The notes under the pieces were generated by a model. The model was not told where the DNA came from. It made no database searches and saw nothing but the letters and a program-made list of their open reading frames with translations. Source: Gammaproteobacteria bacterium (GTDB taxonomy: Bacteria; Pseudomonadota; Gammaproteobacteria; SZUA-229). From it: 5,854 nt of DNA. Shown one piece after another: positions 1-5,515 of this stretch (position 1 is its first letter; the number at the start of each line of letters is the position of its first letter). The translations under genes were made by a program, and so were the position numbers. The stretch spans positions 1 through 5,854 of the forward strand of contig JAOUQA010000142.1 of assembly GCA_029879605.1 (NCBI GenBank), given 5' to 3'.

Positions 1-27
1 TACTTTTGATTCAGGGGAAACAATCGA

Positions 28-852
28 ATGAGTAAAGTTGCTGCTATTCAAATGGCATCAGGACCTAATATACAATCCAATTTTGATAATGCTACAAAGT
101 TAATCATTGAAGCAGTTAAAAAAGATGCACAATTAATTGTTTTGCCAGAGAATTTTGCATTAATGGCAATGACTGAGGATGAGCGAGTGTCTCATGCGGA
201 AGAGCCGGGCCATGGGGTTATGCAGAATTTCCTGGCAAGCCAGGCTAAAAGGCATGATGTCTGGCTGGTGGGTGGCACTATTCCAATGAAATCAAGTGTG
301 CCCGGTAAAGCACGAGCTGCCTGTTTGCTATTTGATAATCAGGGTAACCAGGTTGCGCGTTATGATAAAATTCATATGTTTGATGTGGTTCTTCAGGATG
401 GTTCAGAAAGCTATAATGAATCCGAAACAACGGATTCAGGTGATCAGGCCGTTGTTGTTGATACCCCCTTTGGTCGATTAGGTCTGGCTGTCTGTTATGA
501 TCTGCGTTTCCCGGAACTGTTCCGTACTATGAATGATTCTGGAATGGAAATATGTGTTTTGCCATCTGCATTCACAGCTATTACTGGCAAGGCTCACTGG
601 GAGCCCCTGGTACGTGCCAGGGCAATAGAAAATCTCTGTTATATGATTGCTTCTGCTCAGGGAGGATTTCATATAAATGGCAGGGAAACTTATGGCCATA
701 GTATGATTGTGGATCCCTGGGGTAATGTTTTAGAGAGACTGCCAAATGGAACTGGTATTATTGTTGCAGATATAGATAAAGGATTTCTTGATCGAACTCG
801 ACAGAATTTTCCAGTGCTTGAACATCGTCGTTTAAATTGTAAAATAAGCTAA
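28..852 (+). CDS. Carbon-nitrogen hydrolase, Nit1-like (probable deaminated-glutathione amidase)
   Basis: A complete 274-residue cytoplasmic enzyme of the nitrilase superfamily, of normal length. The catalytic Glu-Lys-Cys triad is visible: Glu41 in LPENFA, Lys114 in RYDKIHMFDV and Cys156 in AVCYDLRFPEL. The HWEPLVRARAIEN segment (190-202) and the closing YGHSMIVDPWGNV block (222-234) are also typical. The CYDLRFPEL form and the closing block match the Nit1/YbeM branch, whose studied members hydrolyse the amide of deaminated glutathione, a side product of transaminases acting on glutathione. That substrate is inferred from family membership. The ATG at 28 is supported by a good Shine-Dalgarno sequence, AGGGGA at 13-18, nine bases upstream. 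In many gammaproteobacteria this gene follows yhdP and precedes tldD. Here the next gene is convergent, so this is the last gene of its unit. Family assignment is secure; exact substrate is moderate. Confidence 0.93.
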   Translation: MSKVAAIQMASGPNIQSNFDNATKLIIEAVKKDAQLIVLPENFALMAMTEDERVSHAEEPGHGVMQNFLASQAKRHDVWLVGGTIPMKSSVPGKARAACLLFDNQGNQVARYDKIHMFDVVLQDGSESYNESETTDSGDQAVVVDTPFGRLGLAVCYDLRFPELFRTMNDSGMEICVLPSAFTAITGKAHWEPLVRARAIENLCYMIASAQGGFHINGRETYGHSMIVDPWGNVLERLPNGTGIIVADIDKGFLDRTRQNFPVLEHRRLNCKIS

Positions 853-888
853 TATTTCTGACAAATACTTAATGTTCTGGTATTAATG

Positions 889-907
889 ACTCATATTGTA
901 AATGAGT
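889..907 (+). terminator. Weak hairpin after the nitrilase-family gene, possible terminator
   Basis: A perfect 6-bp inverted repeat, ACTCAT / ATGAGT, with a 7-base loop lies 36 bases after the stop codon in the convergent intergenic stretch 853-983. The stem is short and AT-rich, and the downstream bases (ATTTATGTG) are only moderately T-rich. It could be a weak terminator for the upstream gene or chance. Apart from this and the hairpin at 973-994, I see nothing in 853-983. Confidence 0.2.
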
Positions 908-972
908 ATTTATGTGTCTGGTCTTTATTGGAACGTTATGGAGGGGAGTGTTCTTGTATTTGGGTTCTCAAT

Positions 973-994
973 AAAGAAAAGATTTAATTTCTTT
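973..994 (-). terminator. AT-only-type hairpin at the end of comFB, possible terminator
   Basis: AAAGAAA (973-979) and TTTCTTT (988-994) form a 7-bp inverted repeat with an 8-base loop. The repeat spans the comFB stop codon (984-986), so part of the stem is coding. Read on the minus strand, the second arm is T-rich, followed by ATTGAG. The stem has a single G-C pair, so termination would be weak. The location between convergent genes is the main reason to record it. Confidence 0.2.
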
Positions 995-1259
995 TAGAAT
1001 TATTTTCCATGTGCTGGATTGCTTCCTGAACCGCTTTTTCAACTTCTTTTGTCATGTTAAGTCTTTCATCTGATTTAAGGTAGAAAGCCATATCAACAGG
1101 GTGCCTTATATAACGTGAAGGGAGTCTTGTGAGTGCATAACAGGCAATATCAAGAAAGAGATCTTCATTATAATTGTTATCATTATTGTTTGTAAGGTTT
1201 GTAAACATGTAGTCAAAAACCAGATCTTCGTAATAATTTTTAATGCTTGCAAAGTCCAT
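984..1259 (-). CDS. ComFB-family protein (putative cyclic di-GMP-binding)
   Basis: A small protein of 91 residues matching the ComFB (late competence development) family. The hallmarks are NYYEDLVFDYMF near the N-terminus (8-19 from Met at 1259), then LDIACYALTRLPSRYIRHPVDMAFYL (36-61), SDERLNMT (63-70) and a helical tail (VEKAVQEAIQHM). Cyanobacterial ComFB proteins have been described as cyclic di-GMP receptors; applying this here is inference. There is no signal peptide or membrane segment. An Asn-rich stretch (TNLTNNNDNNYNED, 20-33) lies between the first helix and the conserved core. An in-frame ATG at 1271 would add four residues. I prefer 1259 because a GAG lies seven bases upstream of it, while the ATG at 1271 has no Shine-Dalgarno-like sequence. 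It lies 89-101 bp downstream of darP on the same strand, so it may be an operon tail or independently transcribed. Confidence 0.85.
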   Translation of the reverse strand: MDFASIKNYYEDLVFDYMFTNLTNNNDNNYNEDLFLDIACYALTRLPSRYIRHPVDMAFYLKSDERLNMTKEVEKAVQEAIQHMENNSKRN

Positions 1260-1292
1260 GGTTATTCTCATATATATTTACAGTGTTAGATA

Positions 1293-1298
1293 ACTATA
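1293..1298 (-). promoter_or_regulatory. Possible -10 element for comFB
   Basis: On the minus strand, TATAGT matches the sigma-70 -10 consensus at five of six positions, about 33 bases ahead of the ATG at 1259. No convincing -35 box is present at 16-18 bases, and the region is AT-rich, so chance matches are expected. This is suggestive only. Confidence 0.2.
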
Positions 1299-1318
1299 AA
1301 ATATTTAATTGAAACAGG

Positions 1319-1350
1319 TTCGAATTTTACGGTACCAGCTCTAGATCTAG
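1319..1350. repeat. Cluster of short perfect palindromes between darP and comFB
   Basis: Within 32 bp there are several perfect palindromes: TTCGAA (1319-1324), GGTACC (1331-1336), AGCT (1337-1340) and the 10-bp CTAGATCTAG (1341-1350), which contains AGATCT and overlaps TCTAGA (1340-1345). No strong stem with a loop and T-tract forms, so it is not a standard terminator. It could be a protein-binding site upstream of comFB, or chance. The run of restriction-site-like palindromes also resembles a polylinker, so an artefact should be considered, though it does not match a vector sequence I know. Confidence 0.35.
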
Positions 1351-1360
1351 TATAGGTGAT

Positions 1361-1858
1361 TTATTCTGATAATTCTCGAAGGTATTTGAAGATTTTTCTG
1401 TAAGCTACAGGCGGTTTATCCTGCTGTTGTTCTTTTATTGCATTGCGGCTAAGTTGTCTTAGATACTGGCGGTCAGCTTCCGGTAGTTCTTTTATGATTT
1501 CATCAATAGCTTTATCACCTTCAGTAATTAGCTGATCACGCCATTTTTCGATTCGCTTAAAGGCGGCATTATTGACATCGTCTTTATGACGAATCTTGAG
1601 TAGTTGCTGAGCGATGGGTTCTGCATCTATATCACGCATTAGTCGCCCAATATACTGACGATGGCGTTTTAAGGCGCCTCGTTGACGAATTTTTCGACTA
1701 TTGATAATGGCGGTGTAGAGCTCATCAGGCAAATCAAAGCTGTCAAGCTCATTATCTTTTAATGTCGTAAGCTCTTCACCCAGTTTCTGTAACTCATCAC
1801 ATTCTTTTTTGCGCTGAGTTTTGCTTATAAACTCGTCGTCATTATCGATGTCATGCAT
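1361..1858 (-). CDS. darP: Ribosome maturation protein DarP / YjgA (DUF615)
   Basis: A 165-residue, highly charged, helical protein that matches the DUF615 family along its length (E. coli YjgA/DarP is slightly longer, at about 183). Conserved blocks are TQRKKECDELQKLGEEL (14-30), LPDELYTAIINSRKI (43-57), RGALKRHRQYIGRLMR (60-75), WRDQLITEGDKAI (106-118) and the C-terminal ADRQYLRQLSRNA with KPPVAYRKIFKYLREL. In E. coli, DarP binds late 50S precursors and helps mature the peptidyl transferase centre; the same role is inferred here. It starts two bases after the DUF3108 stop (TAA-TC-ATG), with a GGACGA Shine-Dalgarno-like sequence nine bases upstream, and is the last tightly linked gene of the purM operon. 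In many relatives this gene sits between tldD and pmbA, so the purine-gene neighbourhood is unusual. Confidence 0.93.
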   Translation of the reverse strand: MHDIDNDDEFISKTQRKKECDELQKLGEELTTLKDNELDSFDLPDELYTAIINSRKIRQRGALKRHRQYIGRLMRDIDAEPIAQQLLKIRHKDDVNNAAFKRIEKWRDQLITEGDKAIDEIIKELPEADRQYLRQLSRNAIKEQQQDKPPVAYRKIFKYLRELSE

Positions 1859-1860
1859 GA

Positions 1861-2580
1861 TTAGTTTTCGTCCAGTTTTATGATTTTTAGTTTCATTTTC
1901 CAGTTAGATTTATTGTCTTTTAGTTGTTCAATGGCAACAGGTATATATGATAATTCGGTTGCTAGCCACATTGTTGTTATACGTTTTCCTGAAGAGTGAG
2001 TGCGCTTTAATTTTTTTGTATTATAGGTTTTGTCATTTATAATTATTTTTTCGTCACCCAGATACTCAAACAGAAAATCAATTTTGCTATTCTTGTCGAT
2101 CACCGTGTAGCTTAAAGTTTTGTTTTTTTCAGCAGATTTTATGTCATTCATTAATGCAAGTTGAACCGAGAGCTTGTCCCATACTGGCTGACTGGTTGTG
2201 AATTCAATGGAGTTTTTTCTATACTGGCTAATAATTTTTCCAGTACCGTTATCATTCCATGTGATTTTTATATGCTGGTTGTTTTTTTCTTTCTTTTTAC
2301 GTGTGTAATTGTATTCGTATAATAATGGCGTGATACTATTTTCTGTCAGTTGTAGTGTGCTACTTTCGGTAACATGGTCACTGGAAAATAATGCTACCAG
2401 TCCCTGTGCTTCGGAGCTTGATGTATAAATAATCCGGTTATCCTGGTGACGGAGTCTCAGTGTTGTTGTGGCCGCTACACTACCATATTTTTCCAGTTCG
2501 TAAGTGGCCTGAAAATCAGGGGGGATTTCAAAGGCATGTGCCTGGGTAAAAAATAATAGAAAAAAAACTGTTAGCTTCAT
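1861..2580 (-). CDS. Secreted DUF3108 domain protein
   Basis: A 239-residue protein of unknown function. It has a clear Sec signal peptide (MKLTVFFLLFFTQAHA) with a likely signal peptidase I cleavage after Ala16, before FEIPPDF. No lipobox Cys is seen, so it should be periplasmic or outer-membrane associated. The mature part is beta-rich and matches DUF3108. It has an opening YELEKYGSVAATTTLRLRH strand pair, a central PVWDKLSVQLALMNDI motif (about 132-147), a YTVIDKNSKIDFLFEYLGDE segment, and a closing RITTMWLATELSYIPVAIEQ (200-219). It is lysine-rich. The ATG overlaps the purN stop by four bases (ATGA) and has no visible Shine-Dalgarno sequence, so translation is probably coupled to purN. 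A DUF3108 gene directly after purN is familiar from other gammaproteobacteria, but no mechanism is established. Family assignment is good; function is unknown. Confidence 0.88.
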   Translation of the reverse strand: MKLTVFFLLFFTQAHAFEIPPDFQATYELEKYGSVAATTTLRLRHQDNRIIYTSSSEAQGLVALFSSDHVTESSTLQLTENSITPLLYEYNYTRKKKEKNNQHIKITWNDNGTGKIISQYRKNSIEFTTSQPVWDKLSVQLALMNDIKSAEKNKTLSYTVIDKNSKIDFLFEYLGDEKIIINDKTYNTKKLKRTHSSGKRITTMWLATELSYIPVAIEQLKDNKSNWKMKLKIIKLDEN

Positions 2581-3254
2581 GAGTTTGGGTTCATTAGATG
2601 TGCATTATCCCAGATCAGGGGCTTGCGGAGGGATTGCTGGTCGAAAACTAAGTGTTCATTTATAAATTTTAGTCGTTGTTCAGCTAACCACTGAATTACC
2701 ATAGGATAAATAATATGTTCCTGCTGATGAACTTTGTCTGCCAGGGTTTCAGCAGTATCCGATGTTTCAACTTTAACCATGGCCTGTATGACCATTGGGC
2801 CGCTATCCAGTTCATTAGTAACAAAATGGATACTGACGCCATGCTCTGATCGTCCAGCATCTATAGCTCGTTGATGGGTATTCAGTCCGCGAAACTCAGG
2901 TAGAAGAGATGGATGAATGTTTAACATGCGATACTGATAATGAGTAACAAAGTTTTCAGTTAGAATGCGCATAAAGCCGGCCAGGACCACGTAATCAGGC
3001 TGGTGTTGATCTATCAGCTTTATCAGGGCCTGGTCAAAGCTTTCTCGGTCATTATAATCCCTGTGGTTGAGGGTATGGGTCTTGATGCCGGCCTTGCTGG
3101 CTCTGATCAGGCCATAGGCCTCTGGCTGGTTACTGATAACAGCCTTAATTTCTGCATTGAGCTGCTGGCTTTCAATGGCATCAATGATTGCCTGTAAATT
3201 TGAACCTGATCCTGAAATAAGGACAACAATGGACAGTGCTTGTTTAGTAGGCAT
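2577..3254 (-). CDS. purN: Phosphoribosylglycinamide formyltransferase 1 (GAR transformylase)
   Basis: This 225-residue enzyme transfers a formyl group from 10-formyltetrahydrofolate to GAR, giving FGAR, the third step of de novo purine synthesis in the cytoplasm. The phosphate-binding GSGSNLQAII (15-24) is intact. The catalytic residues Asn112, His114 and Asp150 lie in MLNIHPSLLPEFRGLNTH (110-127) and NELDSGP (147-153), corresponding to Asn106, His108 and Asp144 of the E. coli enzyme. The protein is slightly longer than E. coli PurN (212 residues), mostly through a small N-terminal extension and a C-terminal tail. The start ATG overlaps the purM TAA by one base (TAATG). No Shine-Dalgarno sequence precedes it, suggesting reinitiation after purM. 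No PurR-like operator is visible upstream of the operon. Confidence 0.97.
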   Translation of the reverse strand: MPTKQALSIVVLISGSGSNLQAIIDAIESQQLNAEIKAVISNQPEAYGLIRASKAGIKTHTLNHRDYNDRESFDQALIKLIDQHQPDYVVLAGFMRILTENFVTHYQYRMLNIHPSLLPEFRGLNTHQRAIDAGRSEHGVSIHFVTNELDSGPMVIQAMVKVETSDTAETLADKVHQQEHIIYPMVIQWLAEQRLKFINEHLVFDQQSLRKPLIWDNAHLMNPNS

Positions 3255-4303
3255 TATTCAATAGTTATATCAGCCTGCCCGGTTGCGCTGACAACTTCAC
3301 CAATTTTCCAGGCTGTCTCACCACTGGCGTTTAATAATTCCAGTGCCTGTTCAGTATCTTCTCCGTCCACTATCAGTACCATGCCAACGCCACAGTTGAA
3401 GGTTCTGTACATTTCAGCTTGAGCCACATTGCCCTGTTGTTGTAACCACTGGAATAGTGCCGGCATCTTCCAACTGGATGCATCAATCTGGGCACGGGTA
3501 TTATCAGGCATGACTCTGGGCAGGTTTTCCAGTAAACCACCACCGGTTATATGGGACATGGCATGTATGTCGACCTGCTCCATCAATTGCTGAATGGATT
3601 TAACATAGATACGGGTAGGTGACAGCAGTGCGTCCCCCAGTGTTGTGCCATCCAGATCCTGTTCCAGGTCAGCATGACTGACTTCAAGAATTTTTCGTAT
3701 CAAAGAATAGCCATTGGAATGGGGGCCTGATGAGGCCAGGGCGATCAGGCTATTGCCGGGTTCTACCTTGCTGCCATCAATAATTGCTGATTTTTCGACT
3801 ATGCCTACACAGAAGCCCGCAAGGTCATAATCACCCTTGTTATACATGCCTGGCATTTCAGCCGTTTCACCACCAACGAGAGCAGCGCCTGATTGAAAGC
3901 AGCCTTCAGCAATGCCCTTGATGACGTCAGAGGCTATATGAGTTTCGAGTTTCCCCGTGGCATAGTAGTCCAGAAAAAACAGGGGTTCTGCTCCCTGTAC
4001 TAGTATGTCATTAACGCACATGGCTACAAGATCAATACCAATCGTGTCATGTTTGTTCATTTTCAAAGCAAGTTTTAGCTTAGTGCCGACACCGTCAGTG
4101 CCAGACACCAGAACAGGTTGTTGATAACGATGCAGTGGTATTTCGAATAAAGCACCAAATCCTCCTAGTCCACCAATAACTTCGGGACGCTGGGTTCTGG
4201 CAACGTGGGGTTTGATTTCATCAACCAGTCGATTGCCGGCATCGATATCGACCCCGGCATCTTTGTAGCTTAAATTTTTGTGTTTTTGATCTGATGCAGA
4301 CAT
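3254..4303 (-). CDS. purM: Phosphoribosylformylglycinamidine cyclo-ligase (AIR synthetase)
   Basis: A complete 349-residue enzyme (E. coli PurM is about 345) that uses ATP to close FGAM to AIR, the fifth step of purine synthesis. Family blocks are all present: LSYKDAGVDIDAGN (11-24), VSGTDGVGTKLKLA (66-79), IGIDLVAMCVNDI (88-100), GGETAEMPGMY (144-154), SSGPHSNGYSLIRK (191-204), SHITGGGLLENLPR (250-263) and FNCGVGM (302-308). An upstream in-frame TTG at 4321 would add six residues, but the ATG at 4303 has an AGG Shine-Dalgarno core (4310-4312) with six-base spacing, and family alignment favours it. It is the first gene of the operon purM-purN-DUF3108-darP and is divergent from the DUF2066 gene. 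Confidence 0.97.
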   Translation of the reverse strand: MSASDQKHKNLSYKDAGVDIDAGNRLVDEIKPHVARTQRPEVIGGLGGFGALFEIPLHRYQQPVLVSGTDGVGTKLKLALKMNKHDTIGIDLVAMCVNDILVQGAEPLFFLDYYATGKLETHIASDVIKGIAEGCFQSGAALVGGETAEMPGMYNKGDYDLAGFCVGIVEKSAIIDGSKVEPGNSLIALASSGPHSNGYSLIRKILEVSHADLEQDLDGTTLGDALLSPTRIYVKSIQQLMEQVDIHAMSHITGGGLLENLPRVMPDNTRAQIDASSWKMPALFQWLQQQGNVAQAEMYRTFNCGVGMVLIVDGEDTEQALELLNASGETAWKIGEVVSATGQADITIE

Positions 4304-4340
4304 TACGTACCTGTGAAACAAGTCTTGTCAAAGATGTGGT

Positions 4341-4370
4341 ATTGTACACGCTCATTACAAATCGAACGAA
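4341..4370 (-). promoter_or_regulatory. Candidate sigma-70 promoter for the purM operon
   Basis: On the minus strand, TACAAT (4346-4341) matches the -10 consensus at five of six positions, with a poor -35-like TTCGTT (4370-4365) at 18-base spacing. It would start transcription about 30 bases before the purM ATG. The 72-bp divergent region 4304-4375 must hold promoters for both directions. I could not find a credible -35/-10 pair for the plus strand, and no PurR-type palindrome is evident. Confidence 0.3.
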
Positions 4371-4375
4371 TAATA

Positions 4376-5515
4376 ATGCAAAGTAAATTAGTCTTTTTTA
4401 TTGTATTGCTGGTGACTTTGCCGCTATCAGTGCATGCGGAAATCGTCAAACAGTTATTTGAAACTTCATTGCCTGTTACCAGTCAGGATCAGGAGGTTAG
4501 GCAGGTAGCATTTGAGCAGGGTTTCAGGGAAATTCTGGTACGTGTCTCAGGCTCCAGTGAAACTCCCTCGCAGCTGAATATACAGGCGGCATCACGATAT
4601 GTGCAGCAGTATCGCTATTTTTCAGTAGAGAAAAAAATTGAACCTAAAGCGACAGAGGTCGACCAGTTAGAGCCCAAATACCGGCTCTGGATTCAGTTTA
4701 ATGAGTCTAAAATTATAAATTTACTCAAACAGAGTAGTTTATCAGTCTGGGGAGCACAACGTCCTAAAGTCCTGTTATGGTTAAGTGTAAAAGATGGTCG
4801 TAATCGTTATATTCTTCGAGAAAAGGATATGTCAGTTATTAAGGAAGCTGCTGAGAAAGAGGCCAGGCGACGTGGATTGCCGATTGCGTGGCCCATATAT
4901 GATGAGGTAGACAAGAAACAGGTCACTTTCTTTGATATTTCAGGACAATTCTGGGGGCCGGTATCACAGGCAAGCCTGCGTTATTCAGTTGATGCTATTG
5001 TGCTGTGTCGTATGAGCTGGGATGGATCAATATGGCATGTAGACTGGTCACTGAAACTCGATGAGCAAACTTCAAGTAAACGAGTGCAGGAGGCAGACCT
5101 TGATATGCTTATGGCACAGGGTATAGATTTTGTTGCGGATCAGGTGGCAGGTCGCTTTGCAGTTGTGGATGACATCATGGATGAAGGGCATGTTGTTATC
5201 CAGATCAACGGAGTAGAGGATGTGGATACTTATTCAAGAGTCATGCATTATCTATCGTCTATCGCTTCGGTCAAACATATTTTTCCTTTAGAATTTGATC
5301 AGGACTGGGTTAAGTTTTATCTTGACCTGAGTGGGAATGAAAAAGATTTGCAGAGACTTATATCTCTAGGTCGAGTTCTTGACCGGGTGGAATTACCAGA
5401 GATAGTCACCAGGCCGCAACCAGGTGATCAGGCAGCATCAGGTAAAATTATGAATACTTCGCAGAATCCGTCAGATAAGATAGAAGACAAAACATTATTT
5501 TATAAGATTCGTTAA
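4376..5515 (+). CDS. Secreted DUF2066 domain protein
   Basis: A 379-residue protein of unknown function, typical of the gammaproteobacterial DUF2066 family. With the ATG at 4376 it opens with a classic signal peptide (MQSKLVFFIVLLVTLPLSVHA) cleaved after Ala21, so it is probably periplasmic. Family-like segments follow: QVAFEQGFREILVRVSG (43-59), RPKVLLWLSV, EARRRGLPIAWPIYDEVD, and ISGQFWGPVSQASLRYSVDAIVLCRM. The C-terminus (about the last 35 residues) is a hydrophilic, probably disordered tail. An in-frame GTG at 4313 would extend the protein by 21 residues and bury the signal peptide behind a charged leader overlapping the purM ribosome-binding site, so it is rejected. No strong Shine-Dalgarno sequence precedes 4376. 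It is divergent from purM and overlaps the downstream permease gene by one base. This neighbourhood is common in gammaproteobacteria, often with hda next. Confidence 0.88.
   Translation: MQSKLVFFIVLLVTLPLSVHAEIVKQLFETSLPVTSQDQEVRQVAFEQGFREILVRVSGSSETPSQLNIQAASRYVQQYRYFSVEKKIEPKATEVDQLEPKYRLWIQFNESKIINLLKQSSLSVWGAQRPKVLLWLSVKDGRNRYILREKDMSVIKEAAEKEARRRGLPIAWPIYDEVDKKQVTFFDISGQFWGPVSQASLRYSVDAIVLCRMSWDGSIWHVDWSLKLDEQTSSKRVQEADLDMLMAQGIDFVADQVAGRFAVVDDIMDEGHVVIQINGVEDVDTYSRVMHYLSSIASVKHIFPLEFDQDWVKFYLDLSGNEKDLQRLISLGRVLDRVELPEIVTRPQPGDQAASGKIMNTSQNPSDKIEDKTLFYKIR

Noticed and set aside
1..31. Possible C-terminal end of an upstream gene: one frame ends ...TFDSGETIE with a TGA at 29-31 overlapping the nitrilase-family ATG by four bases; another frame stops at 7-9.
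   Set aside because: Too few codons to tell which frame is real or to identify the product. yhdP would be expected by gene order, but the residues do not prove it.
296..481. Plus-strand open frame of 61 codons inside the nitrilase-family gene.
   Set aside because: Out-of-frame shadow of a clearly conserved enzyme; the translation has no recognisable features.
605..622. GC-rich hairpin CCCTGG / CCAGGG with a 6-base loop.
   Set aside because: It lies inside conserved coding sequence (EPLVRARA region) and has no T-tract, so it is neither a terminator nor a clear regulatory site.
478..699. Minus-strand open frame of 73 codons opposite the nitrilase-family gene.
   Set aside because: Antisense shadow over the catalytic Cys region, with no domain resemblance.
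1851..1860. 10-bp perfect palindrome TCATGCATGA covering the darP start codon.
   Set aside because: Explained by the ATG-CAT coding start and adjacent bases; no partner element or repeat was found nearby.
3003..3422. Two plus-strand open frames (3003-3197 and 3240-3422) opposite purN and purM.
   Set aside because: Antisense shadows of strongly conserved purine genes; no ribosome-binding site or family match.
4304..4321. TTG start at 4321 for purM, six residues upstream of the chosen ATG.
   Set aside because: The ATG at 4303 has an AGG Shine-Dalgarno core at proper spacing and gives the usual family length.
4313..4375. GTG start at 4313 for the DUF2066 gene.
   Set aside because: It would put a 21-residue charged leader before a textbook signal peptide that begins at the ATG at 4376.
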